A stretch of 64,000 nucleotides of DNA from Paraburkholderia dilworthii. GTDB lineage: Bacteria > Pseudomonadota > Gammaproteobacteria > Burkholderiales > Burkholderiaceae. The position numbers and the translations under genes were made by a program. The DNA lies in the NCBI RefSeq assembly GCF_000472525.1, contig NZ_AWZT01000028.1:30634-94633 (forward strand), in the 5' to 3' direction. The notes under the pieces are model-generated. The model made no database searches, was not told the origin of the DNA, and saw only the letters and a program-made list of their open reading frames with translations. Below are positions 1 through 8,187 of this stretch, one piece after another (the first letter of the stretch is position 1; each line of letters starts with the position of its first letter).

Positions 1-630
1 GGCCGTCATTAGTTTGGATATCGAAGCAATTGGCATCACGCGATCGGCCTGCTTTTCGGTGAGCACGGTTTGCGTTCGTTCATCAACAACGAACACCGAG
101 CGGGCGCGAAGCAATGCGCGAGATCTGGGCGTATATCCGCAACGAGGCAAAAGACGAAGGCCCGCATGCCTGGCATGTGCCGTACGTGCCGTATTTCCGG
201 CCATGCGAGACGTCGGCGTGGGTTGCCGGCTGCGATGCGTCGTCATTCCCGGCGGACGCCCCGAGGCACGCGGCTCGCGTGCAACGCGTACGCCATGACG
301 GCGCGATTTGGGCGCGAGCTTGCTTGCGTGCAGTGAATGCTCGTCGTCGGCGACATGCTTGCGCTTGTGTGCGATGCGCCGCGGGGTCTGGCCCGTCGTG
401 ACTTTTTTCGCTTTGTCCGCGGTTCGCGCTTTCGCTTTCGACGCATGCCGCGCGGGCAGCGACACGTGACGTACCGCGCGAAGCGACGAGTGCCTGGGAG
501 GCTCGTGAGTCGCGCCGAACGTCCAGCCGATGTTCAGCCACAACAGGCCAAACACCGCGATATAACGGAGCCACGCAAGAAACCGAAAAGCGGGAAGTGG
601 TGATGAGGGAGTTCGTTGGCGGTACGGCAT
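1..630 (-). CDS. D-alanyl-D-alanine carboxypeptidase/endopeptidase (peptidase S11), N-terminal part, cut by window edge
   Basis: The reverse strand from an ATG at 630 is open for exactly 210 codons to base 1 and continues outside the window. Residues 17-40 form one hydrophobic segment (signal anchor or signal peptide). Residues 45-170 are a low-complexity linker rich in Arg, Lys, His and Ala. From residue 178 the S11 fold begins with SVFVVDERTQTVL, then DRVMPIASISKLMTA. SISK at 203-206 is the SxxK catalytic motif (Ser203 nucleophile, Lys206 base) of penicillin-binding D,D-peptidases that trim or cut peptidoglycan cross-links in the periplasm. A long basic N-terminal linker is usual for Burkholderia PbpG-like proteins. 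The SxN and KTG motifs must lie outside. The family call is firm; carboxypeptidase versus endopeptidase is not decided. Confidence 0.85.
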   Translation of the reverse strand, partial: MPYRQRTPSSPLPAFRFLAWLRYIAVFGLLWLNIGWTFGATHEPPRHSSLRAVRHVSLPARHASKAKARTADKAKKVTTGQTPRRIAHKRKHVADDEHSLHASKLAPKSRRHGVRVAREPRASGRPPGMTTHRSRQPTPTSRMAGNTARTAHARHAGLRLLPRCGYTPRSRALLRARSVFVVDERTQTVLTEKQADRVMPIASISKLMTA

Positions 631-791
631 GCAGCTTCCAGTTCTGTGCCGCGCGCGCCCGTTATGCGGAGAATGGAGTGGGCGCCTCGTCGGCAACGAC
701 CCGTGGATATTAAGGGAGATCGCCCACACGATCAACGGCAAAGGTACATACCGGCTGGTTCGCAACCGCATGCACGGTGCAATTGCTTCGT

Positions 792-1058
792 TCATGCCCA
801 GCAGCGGAAATGGTCGATGCCCTGTCCTGCGTAAATCGCGCGCGCTGACCAGTCCGGCTTATCGCCACGCCCGTCCGATGTATTACCGTAAGCGTCGCGA
901 CAGACAACCGCTCGCGTCGCGGCGGCATCTGCTTCCATTGCGTGGGCGAACGCTTCGATCGTAATGCCGTATTCGTCCATGCGTCGGCGTATTTACACGA
1001 TCAAGCGCTCACGCGCATTTCCATCGAGGTCGAACAATGGTTTGTTCTTCTCGCTCTT
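792..1058 (-). pseudogene. H-NS family DNA-binding protein with in-frame stop
   Basis: The reverse frame from 1058 to 792 reads an H-NS-type protein. Upstream of the stop is DLDGNARERLIV; after it comes IRRRMDEYGITIEAFAHAM, then the C-terminal DNA-binding domain with CRDAYGNTSDGRGDKPDW and a final AGQGIDHFR. This matches the short H-NS-like proteins common in Burkholderia, whose signature is YRDxxGNTWxGxGxxPDW. A TAA at 995-993 replaces the codon just before IRRRM, where relatives carry an aromatic residue, and no good start is visible upstream because a TGA lies at 1061. Trp is also Ser in the GNTSDG motif. Either the gene is dead, or translation restarts at the ATG at 980 and gives a 62-residue protein consisting mainly of the DNA-binding domain. 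Confidence 0.65.
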
Positions 1059-1207
1059 TCATAACCTACCGGTGTCGCGGCTAATAATGGACGCAGTAAA
1101 ACCGGAAGGGCTTCGCTCACAATCCAATAATGCAGAACCACACCCAGCGCTCTCGTGCTATGTTTGGACCAGATTGCCTATTTGAGCAGCGGTCCGGAGA
1201 CACAACC

Positions 1208-1843
1208 ATGCCAGCATCTACCGCCATCCTCACCATTCTCGCCGCGCTGTTATTAGGCGCAATGAGTCCGGGACCGAGTTTTGTCATCGTCGCGCGCAAT
1301 GCGATCGGTCTGTCGCGCGGCGACGGCCTTGCGACGGCGCTCGGCATGGGTATCGGCGGTGTGTTCTTTAGTGGCATTGCGCTGCTCGGTTTATACACGC
1401 TGCTCGCCACCGTGGAATGGCTCTACATCGGACTGAAAGTGGCCGGCGGGCTTTATCTGATCTATCTGGCCTCGAAGATCTGGCGCGGCGCCGCCAGGCC
1501 CCTTGCATTCGACACCACGCAAACCGTCTCCACGAACCCGCGTAGATCTTTCTGGGTTGGCCTCAGCACCCAACTGAGCAATCCCAAGACAGCGGTCTAC
1601 TACGGCAGTATCTTCGCGGCGCTTTTACCGCAACATCCGCCGCTGTGGTGCTACTTCGCATTGCCGCCCGCGATCTTCGCAATCGAAGCGGGCTGGTATA
1701 CGGTCGTCGCGCTGTGCTTTTCGAGCAGACGTCCACGCGAAATCTATCTGCGATGGAAGGCCTGGATCGATCGCGTCGCCGCAAGCGCAGTGGCCGCGCT
1801 TGGCTTGCGTCTGATCGTGACCGCACACAAGGTGGGCATTTGA
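1208..1843 (+). CDS. LysE/RhtB family amino-acid exporter
   Basis: A 211-residue integral inner-membrane protein. The family signature SPGPSFVIVARNAI lies at residues 20-33. Hydrophobic segments near 5-25, 40-65, 70-88, 140-165 and 185-205 fit the LysE fold of five to six helices, and the family norm is about 205-215 residues. LysE/RhtB carriers export amino acids such as lysine, homoserine or threonine, or related metabolites, driven by the proton motive force; the substrate cannot be read here. The ATG at 1208 is chosen over an in-frame ATG at 1130 because GGAGA at 1196-1200 sits 7 bases before it and the extra 26 residues look non-native. It stands alone. Confidence 0.85.
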   Translation: MPASTAILTILAALLLGAMSPGPSFVIVARNAIGLSRGDGLATALGMGIGGVFFSGIALLGLYTLLATVEWLYIGLKVAGGLYLIYLASKIWRGAARPLAFDTTQTVSTNPRRSFWVGLSTQLSNPKTAVYYGSIFAALLPQHPPLWCYFALPPAIFAIEAGWYTVVALCFSSRRPREIYLRWKAWIDRVAASAVAALGLRLIVTAHKVGI

Positions 1844-2129
1844 CCACTTCACGTCAGCGGCTTGCCGCAGTCGAGGCGGCAAGCCGCTAACAGGGCCGCA
1901 TTGCGAAGCCTTAGCCCCGCTGAACGGAAGCGCCCGGCAGAACAGTTACAAGTTAACTGTTGACGCTGGTATGCCACAGCGGTTACTGTGGCACCCGAAG
2001 TTCAAGAAGTTCGATTGCTGTTCATCAATGTCTCGCTCTCTCAGCGGTATTCGTTGTCCTCTCCCTCCTTGACGCTTCTAACGCTCTCTCACAGAGCACA
2101 TTTTCTATTTCTTTCCTCAAGGATTCTTC

Positions 2130-2333
2130 ATGGATACCGGTACCGTTAAGTGGTTCAACGACAGCAAGGGCTTTGGCTTCATCACCCCGGACAAGGGCGG
2201 CGACGACCTGTTCGCGCACTTCTCCGAGATCAGCGGCAATGGCTTCAAGACGCTCGCTGAAAATCAGAAGGTGAGCTTCGAAACGAAGCAAGGCCCCAAG
2301 GGTCTGCAAGCGGCTAACATCACGCCGCTGTAA
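2130..2333 (+). CDS. cspA: Cold-shock protein (CspA family)
   Basis: A 67-residue single cold-shock domain, the standard length. RNP-1 KGFGFI is at residues 13-18 and RNP-2 DLFAHF at 26-31, with GTVKWFN at the N terminus. Such proteins bind single-stranded RNA and DNA and melt mRNA secondary structure, acting as cytoplasmic RNA chaperones. AAGGA at 2119-2123 precedes the ATG by 6 bases. The roughly 280 bases upstream have no gene, so a long 5' leader of the kind that makes csp mRNAs temperature-responsive is possible but not shown. Several paralogues are usual in this group, so the symbol denotes the family only. Confidence 0.95.
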   Translation: MDTGTVKWFNDSKGFGFITPDKGGDDLFAHFSEISGNGFKTLAENQKVSFETKQGPKGLQAANITPL

Positions 2334-2347
2334 GCAAGTTTGAAGGG

Positions 2348-2373
2348 CTCGGTGTCCGGCAACGGACATCGGG
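2348..2373 (+). terminator. Hairpin after the cold-shock gene
   Basis: An 11-bp stem (2348-2358 with 2363-2373, two G-T pairs) closed by a GCAA tetraloop, 15 bases after the cold-shock stop codon. There is no U-tract after it, so it may be an mRNA 3'-end stabiliser or a weak terminator. Confidence 0.45.
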
Positions 2374-2624
2374 CTGCAGCGACATCCTCGCGGAGCTTCG
2401 TCTCCCACAGTTGGCGCGCGATCGCTTTTGAGTTGCATGTGTCAGGCAACTCGCTCAAGCGCCAAACGCCTCGTTGCACCTCATTCTCCCCCGGCTTTAA
2501 CGCCCCTTTATCTTTCCGGCTGCGTTCTGATTCGGCTCGCAATGGCTTTGAATCCCCGCTCGTCCGCGCGACTTAATCGAAGTTCGCAAGGCAAGCGCGC
2601 ACTCGTACATTATTAAAATATAAA

Positions 2625-2849
2625 ATGCAAAACAAACATATTCACCTTTACAACGGCTATGCCGTCAAGCCTTCGGCGCATCGTTTGCCCGACGGTACAT
2701 TTTCGTCCAACCTGTTGCTCGAACGCGCCGACAGCGCACGCACGGAAGGGCTCTACCAGTTCTATTCGCTCGATTACTTCACCGACGAAGAACAGGCATT
2801 GCAGCACTCCGCACGTTGGGCGCGCGAGTGGGTCGATACGCGCGGTTGA
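2625..2849 (+). CDS. Small hypothetical protein downstream of the cold-shock gene
   Basis: A 74-residue soluble, acidic to neutral protein starting MQNKHIHLYNGYAVKPSAH and ending REWVDTRG, with no signal peptide or membrane segment. The central part (LYQFYSLDYFTDEEQALQHSARWAREW) has regular amphipathic character and codon use like a real gene. I recognise no characterised family. The ATG lies directly after an A/T-rich stretch (2610-2624) with no clear Shine-Dalgarno site, so the message may be nearly leaderless or the real start may differ. It sits about 290 bases after the cold-shock gene on the same strand. Confidence 0.6.
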   Translation: MQNKHIHLYNGYAVKPSAHRLPDGTFSSNLLLERADSARTEGLYQFYSLDYFTDEEQALQHSARWAREWVDTRG

Positions 2850-3533
2850 CGCGACGATAAGCGCGCAAAACAGCGCGCGACATTCCTTTACCTGGTGAAT
2901 TTCTAGTACAGACGAACCAGGCCGCACGCGCACGATGCATCATGACGCTGTACAGGCGTCATGCGTATGCCGGCCGCAAACATAGCTACGGCTAATTCGC
3001 CTCCATTTGCGGCATCGGCACCACGCTGACCGGTTGCCCACACATCTGTCGCTGTACAGATGGCGAGCGACTCGCCCTCCAGCTTCCTCATACCGCGTAT
3101 CACGGTTTCCTTCAACGCATCACGCATCGACGCAAACCTCTGACGGCGCCACCGTTACGTCCGCCACGCTGCGTACCTTACGGCACTGAATAGCCGCAGG
3201 AAGCATGCGTGGATAATCGCATACACGGCGGTTCAATGCCCAATGAGCGCGTGAACCGAACGCGTCGATTTCCTACGACAAGCGAAATGAATTGAAGAGC
3301 GCTTCAGTAGCCGCTTTTCTTTAGAACAATGAGTCTGTTTGAGTATCGCTTTATGCTAAACGCATACAAGGCCGGCAAATGCAATAACAGACCGGAAAGA
3401 TATTCTCCCGTCCAACGCTAGAGTTTTTTCTCTCACTGCCGTTTAACTCAGTGCGCGATTTTGCGCGGGAATATCGAGAGTTCAGCAATCATTCTGCAGG
3501 GTTAACTATCCGCACGGTCAACGCCATAACGAA
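2850..3533. other. Long intergenic region with one weak candidate ORF
   Basis: No recognisable gene. The reverse strand holds an open frame at 3127-2903 (74 codons, ATG start, AGAGG about 10 bases upstream) with a plausible N terminus MRDALKETVIRGMRKLEGE, but the rest resembles no family I know. The part from 3200 to 3530 is clearly more AT-rich than its surroundings and probably holds the promoter of the following lipoprotein gene. Confidence 0.4.
2861..2878 (+). terminator. Short GC hairpin after the 2625-2849 gene
   Basis: The arm GCGCGC at 2861-2866 pairs with the same self-complementary sequence at 2873-2878 across an AAAACA loop, 11 bases after the stop codon. A T-rich stretch follows only loosely, so the terminator call is tentative. 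Confidence 0.35.
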
Positions 3534-4391
3534 ATGAAAGAAAGACTACCTTTAGTAATTTCCGTGCTGGGTTCGATCGTGCTCGCCGCGTGCGGCGGGG
3601 GCGGCGGCGGCAGTTCGCCGGCCGTCCAGACCGCCGCGCCGGCTACGAGCGCCAGCGCACCGGCGGCTTCGCCGACGCCTGTCGTGGCGGGCGAGGCGCT
3701 GCCGAGTCTGGCTGCCCCGCAAGCCGGTTCGACTGCCGCCAGCGGAAACGGGTTCGAAGGCATCTGGACCGAGTCGTCGACTTCACGGATGACGGCCCTC
3801 GTGGACCCGGCGAACAACGTCTCCTATATGAGCGGCCTATTCACGGTCGTCACGTCGACGTCCTTCGGCACCGCAACCACCGCTGCGCCGAACTGGACAT
3901 CGACAAGCGGCTTCGAGACCATCAGCAGCGTGCGCTACCCGGCCACGTCGGGCAGCGGGACGTTCACCGCGAAACAGACGTTGACCGGCAGCTACGTCGC
4001 CGACAGCAAGACGATGAACCTGTCGTTGAACTATGATCCGGCAAACGCGCTGGCGGTTACGCAGTCGAGTGTCACGGGGACGTGGGCGCAAAGCCGGACC
4101 ACACTGACCGTCGACGACGCGGGTGACTTCACTGGCAACATTCTCGGCTGCGGTGTCACGGGCACGCTCGCGTTGACCACACCAGGCTCGAACAAGAACC
4201 TCTACACGATGACGGCAAGCGGCACCACCAGTACCTGCGCGCTCGCTTCCGGAGTAACTTACACGGGCAATGCGGCGATCACGTTCCTGCCTGTCAGCGG
4301 CAGCACGACGTTGTACAAACGGTCGATCATCTATCTGATCAAGGCAACAGATAATTTGGTGATCGCCTACGGCCAACTGACAAAACAGTAG
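3534..4391 (+). CDS. Predicted lipoprotein, Gly/Ser/Ala/Thr-rich, unknown function
   Basis: A 285-residue protein with a type II signal peptide: MKERLPLVISVLGSIVLAAC ends in the lipobox LAAC with Cys20 as the lipidation site. Six glycines follow, then a Ser/Ala/Pro/Thr linker to about residue 65. The mature part (75-285) is rich in beta-prone Thr/Ser/Gly and carries the pattern FEGIWTESSTSRMTALVDP, known from many uncharacterised Burkholderia lipoproteins with repeated GxW strands. Two cysteines near residues 205 and 233 may form a disulfide. It should sit on the periplasmic side of a membrane. A strong hairpin follows it, so it is probably a single-gene unit. Confidence 0.75.
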   Translation: MKERLPLVISVLGSIVLAACGGGGGGSSPAVQTAAPATSASAPAASPTPVVAGEALPSLAAPQAGSTAASGNGFEGIWTESSTSRMTALVDPANNVSYMSGLFTVVTSTSFGTATTAAPNWTSTSGFETISSVRYPATSGSGTFTAKQTLTGSYVADSKTMNLSLNYDPANALAVTQSSVTGTWAQSRTTLTVDDAGDFTGNILGCGVTGTLALTTPGSNKNLYTMTASGTTSTCALASGVTYTGNAAITFLPVSGSTTLYKRSIIYLIKATDNLVIAYGQLTKQ

Positions 4392-4400
4392 GCCGTTGCG

Positions 4401-4442
4401 AGTCATTCGGCAGTTCGGAAAATCTCCGACTGCCGAATGACT
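4401..4442 (+). terminator. Strong hairpin terminator after the lipoprotein gene
   Basis: A perfect 14-bp inverted repeat (4401-4414 with 4429-4442). It is extended inwards by CGGA/TCCG with one bulged T, giving about 18 pairs around a small A-rich loop, 9 bases after the stop. Only a short T run follows, but the position and strength support a terminator. It could also stop leftward readthrough. Confidence 0.7.
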
Positions 4443-4676
4443 GCTTTCGTGGAACTGAAGGCCGCTTCACGCCCACTTCAGTCCTCACCGTTTCCTGCGA
4501 GCAGCCATTTGACAGCCTGCGAGCGGATCGGAGGTCGACATCTGTGAAGATAAACGCATGGTTGAGAAGCGCGACTTCAACGAAACGCCGGGGCTTTAGC
4601 GCAGCATCGACCGATCCCAATCTCCGTTTGCAGCGCATCTTTGCGGCGCTGTCCGCGCGGATCGTCGCTGGCTAAT

Positions 4677-5354
4677 TCAGCCGTGCTGATGTGTCGGATC
4701 GTTGCAAGCGCAGTTCGAGTCGTTCCACGCATTCCCGAGAATGATGCTGCAGAAGTTCTTGCGGCGGAAACCCGGGTCTTTCAGCGCAAGCACATCGTCG
4801 TTGACGGTGCCAAACGTCGAGTCCGGCCGATGCTTCATTCCGTCGTTAAAGGCGTTAATGATCTGCTCCTTGAAGTTCTCGCCGCGAGGATGAGCCGCCA
4901 CCACCAGCTTGCGCTGTTCCTCGGTGAACTCGTCATATGCGAAGCCGAGCACGTCCATCTCGACGCCCGCCGTCACCAGTTGAACCACCGGCTTCTTGAA
5001 TGGCGGAATACCCGGCGTGGTGTGCAAGGCGATGGCGTCCCACACAAGGTCGATCTCTGCTTCGGCAATACCGTGCTCCTGAAGGAAGCTGCGCGCCGCG
5101 TTCGCGCTATCCACTTCAAAGCGGTTCTGCGACGCGCGGAATTGCCCGGTAAGCCCCATGTCGTGGAACATCGCGCCGATGTAAAGAAGCTCCGGGTCAT
5201 ACTTCAACTGCTTGCGCTCGCCGGTGAGAGCGCCGAAAAGAAACACGCGAGTGGAGTGATGGAAAAGCAGGTCCGACTCTGTGTCGCGAACGAGTTCGGT
5301 GGCTGCACGCGCCATCGTGCTGTCCGGAATTCTGATTCCTGCGATCGTCGTCAT
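4677..5354 (-). CDS. HD-domain hydrolase, cyanamide hydratase-like
   Basis: A 225-residue cytoplasmic protein of the HD superfamily. Metal-binding signatures in order are His33 (FHHSTRVFLFG), His64-Asp65 (MFHDMG) and His111 (ALHTTPG). The pattern HSxRVFLxG followed by FHDxGL is that of the cyanamide hydratase/Ddi2-type HD proteins, which use a metal centre to hydrate small nitriles; the true substrate here is unknown. Of two nearby ATGs, 5354 is chosen because GGAG lies 8 bases before it but only 2 before the ATG at 5360. It appears to be a lone gene. The C-terminal tail holds two closely spaced cysteines (SNCACND). Confidence 0.75.
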   Translation of the reverse strand: MTTIAGIRIPDSTMARAATELVRDTESDLLFHHSTRVFLFGALTGERKQLKYDPELLYIGAMFHDMGLTGQFRASQNRFEVDSANAARSFLQEHGIAEAEIDLVWDAIALHTTPGIPPFKKPVVQLVTAGVEMDVLGFAYDEFTEEQRKLVVAAHPRGENFKEQIINAFNDGMKHRPDSTFGTVNDDVLALKDPGFRRKNFCSIILGNAWNDSNCACNDPTHQHG

Positions 5355-5895
5355 GTTCATTGCTCCAATATCTGCCTGGTCGCACCACGCCTGTTACGAG
5401 CGGCTTGAGAAGGCTACGTTGAGAACCGGAACCTCCCGGTTCCGAAGTTCGGACTGCCAGTTTTTCACCGCGCTGCTCGCGCCTGGTGTCTGTCCTCGGG
5501 CACTTCGCCAAAGGAAAGCCCGCAACCAAAGTATCGGAGTGCGGCAGCCGACTTTCAATTCGATTGATGCCTGGAACACGGCCAACAAAACGACGTTTTC
5601 TGCCAACTCCGGTATCAACGGCGCTGCCGTTGCAAACGGGACGCAACCGAACGGTCACGTTCATTTCGAAGGAGGCAGTATGGGATGATGTTTCAGGCGA
5701 TGGAGCGCGGCGACGCACGCGAGGATTCGCGCCTGCCACCGAGCAGATGCAGATCGCGAAAAAAGAATGTGGCCTACGCGCTATAGCGGCCAGAACTCTG
5801 CCTGAAGCTCGCGCCGGCGTTGCAACTCGTGGAGAAAGCGGGAATGTGAGTACGCAGCATCAACGGGCGCCGGATCTCGCGCGCTTGCATCACGA
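5355..5895. other. Intergenic region, no gene recognised
   Basis: About 540 bases between the HD-domain gene and the end of the pel operon. Open frames on both strands overlap each other and none has a recognisable motif, a good start or a family resemblance. I see no terminator of convincing quality for the leftward pel transcript. Confidence 0.4.
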
Positions 5896-6798
5896 CTACT
5901 GCTTCGGAGTGCGGGTCGGCCCGACGCCGACCGTCTGCAGGCCGCCGTCCGTGACATATGGAACGATGCCCGCGGCACTGATCTTATTGACGGTTTCTGC
6001 CGCGCATGCGCCATCGGCGGGCGCACAGTAATCGATTGCCAGTACGGGCAGCCGATATTGTTCGCGAATCGTTTTCGCCTGTCCCAACAGCCACTCGCGA
6101 TCGGCCGGCGCGATCTCGGTGTAGCGCTGCCCCGCCTGGTCCCAGCCGCGGTACAGCGATTCGAACGCAACCGCATACACCAGCGAATGAACCTGCGGCA
6201 ATATCTCGAACCCGCGATTGAAAATCAGCCGCGCACGCGGAAAGCGCGTCTTGATCGCGCGAACGACAGCAACGAGACCACGCTCCTGCCGCGCCCTCGC
6301 CGCGTCCGTCCTGGCGACGAGTTGATAGGAATCGAGCGTGTCGAGGAAAAAGCCGCGGTAACCCTTCTTCCACAAGGGAGCGATCACGTGCTCGACGTAG
6401 AACGCGGGCCAATCCGCCGCGTCCTGATCGATTACCTTCGCGCCCCACACGGCGTTGTCGCCGAGTTGCCAGGCTTTCGGAATAGCAGCGTAATACGGCC
6501 GCTGCGGCTCGATCTCACCCACGCTCACATAAGCGAACCACGCGGTGTGCAAGTGCTTGTGCCTGAGCGGCTCGAAGCCGCTGTCCGGTTCGACCACCGC
6601 GACGTCGAAGTTACGCAACAGGCTAACCGGCGGCTGGGCGCCGTAAAAGAGCGCGATGGACGGCGCATATCCTGCGTCGGCCCACGCGCGTTCATGCGCG
6701 ATCGACGACAGCAGGCCCACGATCACGAGACGCGCCGCGCACACGACGCGCCGATAAAACGCGCACATGTCATAGCGCTGACGTCTCTCGATACTCAT
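5896..6798 (-). CDS. Stand-alone PelA-type glycoside hydrolase (GH114/GH166-like, secreted)
   Basis: A 300-residue protein with a signal peptide (residues about 18-42) and one GH114/PelA-hydrolase barrel. All hallmarks of the PelA hydrolase domain are present: AYVSVGEIEP (89-98), GFFLDTLDSYQL with Asp153, LIFNRGFE (191-198) and AVAFESLYRGWD with Glu213. Asp and Glu at these places are the catalytic pair described for the PelA hydrolase domain, which cleaves the galactosamine polymer Pel. It is the last gene of the pel operon, 15 bases after pelG. The ATG at 6798 is used because GGAG lies 8 bases upstream; an earlier TTG at 6804 is less likely. Its last 50 residues align closely with PelA residues 247-295, so it is a duplicate of that domain. 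Likely role: periplasmic Pel hydrolysis. Confidence 0.85.
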   Translation of the reverse strand: MSIERRQRYDMCAFYRRVVCAARLVIVGLLSSIAHERAWADAGYAPSIALFYGAQPPVSLLRNFDVAVVEPDSGFEPLRHKHLHTAWFAYVSVGEIEPQRPYYAAIPKAWQLGDNAVWGAKVIDQDAADWPAFYVEHVIAPLWKKGYRGFFLDTLDSYQLVARTDAARARQERGLVAVVRAIKTRFPRARLIFNRGFEILPQVHSLVYAVAFESLYRGWDQAGQRYTEIAPADREWLLGQAKTIREQYRLPVLAIDYCAPADGACAAETVNKISAAGIVPYVTDGGLQTVGVGPTRTPKQ

Positions 6799-6813
6799 CC
6801 GCAATTCTCCTGC

Positions 6814-8187
6814 CTAGTTGCGCAGCATGTATGTCTCGTACTCGAGCGACGCAAATTTGCGATCGAGCAGTGTCACCGCGGCCATCACGACCAGTAGCAG
6901 CGCGAGCGCGAAACCATAGCCGTATAAATCCGGCCCGAGCCACAGCGTGATGCCCGTGAACAGCCCGTTCAGCGCGACGAAAGCCGCCGTAAGTTTGAGC
7001 ACGGCACGGCGTGCGTCGAGATAGAAGAACACATTAAGCAGCCCGAGCAGCAACACTTGCAGGCTGGCCGAGATGACATCGACGATAAGCAGCGGCAAAT
7101 ACAGCGTCGAAATCCCCAGCGCTTCGAGCACGAGGTGTCCGAACGCGAGAATCAGCAGCAGCACGACCGCCTGGACCTTTACGATCTCGTACAGGCCTGC
7201 CCGCACGCTGCCGACCATCATGTCGCGCATGTCGTTGATATGGCGCAGCGTGGCGCCGCTGCGCACGGCGTCATAGAAGCGGTCATAGTACTCGACGAAG
7301 TCCGCCTCGATCCGCACAAGGAACGTCGCCATGCCGGGCATCACACACACGTACGCAATGAACACGGGAATGTCATAGATCACCGACGCGTGCAGCGGTC
7401 CGATCACGCGCGCGCCCGTATCCGGTGCGTACCAGAACATGAACTTGTCGATCCACACGCCAAGGTTGAACAGCAGCCCGACGAGCGCGAGACTCGGATA
7501 CGCGAAGCGTTTCTGCAGCACCTCGAACGAAATGAAACGTTCGCTGCGGTAGTTGCGATAGATAAGCCCGGACAGTCCAGCGAGCAGCACGATGTGACCG
7601 GCCACAAAGCCGCCGAGCAGACCCGGAAGCCCATGACGGTTGAGCATCAGTGCGAACGCGACAGTGCAACCGTAGCCGAGCGCGAACACATAGAGAATCT
7701 GCCGATACTGCTTGACGCTCGACAGAAAGATCACCGCGATCCAGATATTGCTGACGACGACAAAGCCCGCCACCATCAGCAGCCGGTAGATCAGCGGCTC
7801 GCCGCGAAAGCCGAACGCTACCGCGATTACGCCGAGCACGCCCGAGGCCGCCGTCGAAATCAGCACGACGCCGTTGTAGTTCGACAGCACGAGGTCGTCG
7901 CGTTTCTCGAACAGACGGTCGGAAATGAAGCGGGTAAACGACAGTTGCAGCGGTCCGGTCAAGATCAGGCTGCACGCGACCAGGTAAGTCACCGACACCT
8001 GGAACTGCACGATCGCGTACTTCGGGATCACGAATGCCAGGCTCAACAGACCAATGATCAGGATACCGAAGATCGACAGAATGAGCGGCCCGGAACTGAT
8101 CAACCCCGCGTACGCATAGGCGCGCGCGACGCCGAACAGCGTCTGGTGCTTGAGTATCTTGCGGAGCTCGAAACCGATACCGGCCAT
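6814..8187 (-). CDS. pelG: PelG, Pel polysaccharide inner-membrane transporter subunit
   Basis: A 457-residue polytopic membrane protein starting MAGIGFELRKILK, the typical PelG N terminus, with about twelve hydrophobic segments and no large soluble domain. PelG is a flippase-like member of the MOP superfamily. With PelD and PelE it forms the inner-membrane complex that moves the polymer made by PelF to the periplasm. The length matches the Pseudomonas protein (about 456). The ATG at 8187 shares one base with the pelF stop (TGATG), which implies translational coupling. Confidence 0.93.
   Translation of the reverse strand: MAGIGFELRKILKHQTLFGVARAYAYAGLISSGPLILSIFGILIIGLLSLAFVIPKYAIVQFQVSVTYLVACSLILTGPLQLSFTRFISDRLFEKRDDLVLSNYNGVVLISTAASGVLGVIAVAFGFRGEPLIYRLLMVAGFVVVSNIWIAVIFLSSVKQYRQILYVFALGYGCTVAFALMLNRHGLPGLLGGFVAGHIVLLAGLSGLIYRNYRSERFISFEVLQKRFAYPSLALVGLLFNLGVWIDKFMFWYAPDTGARVIGPLHASVIYDIPVFIAYVCVMPGMATFLVRIEADFVEYYDRFYDAVRSGATLRHINDMRDMMVGSVRAGLYEIVKVQAVVLLLILAFGHLVLEALGISTLYLPLLIVDVISASLQVLLLGLLNVFFYLDARRAVLKLTAAFVALNGLFTGITLWLGPDLYGYGFALALLLVVMAAVTLLDRKFASLEYETYMLRN

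Noticed and set aside
629..964. 111-codon plus-strand frame, considered as a DUF3331-like gene
   Set aside because: The resemblance is faint and the frame lies opposite the clear H-NS-like remnant.
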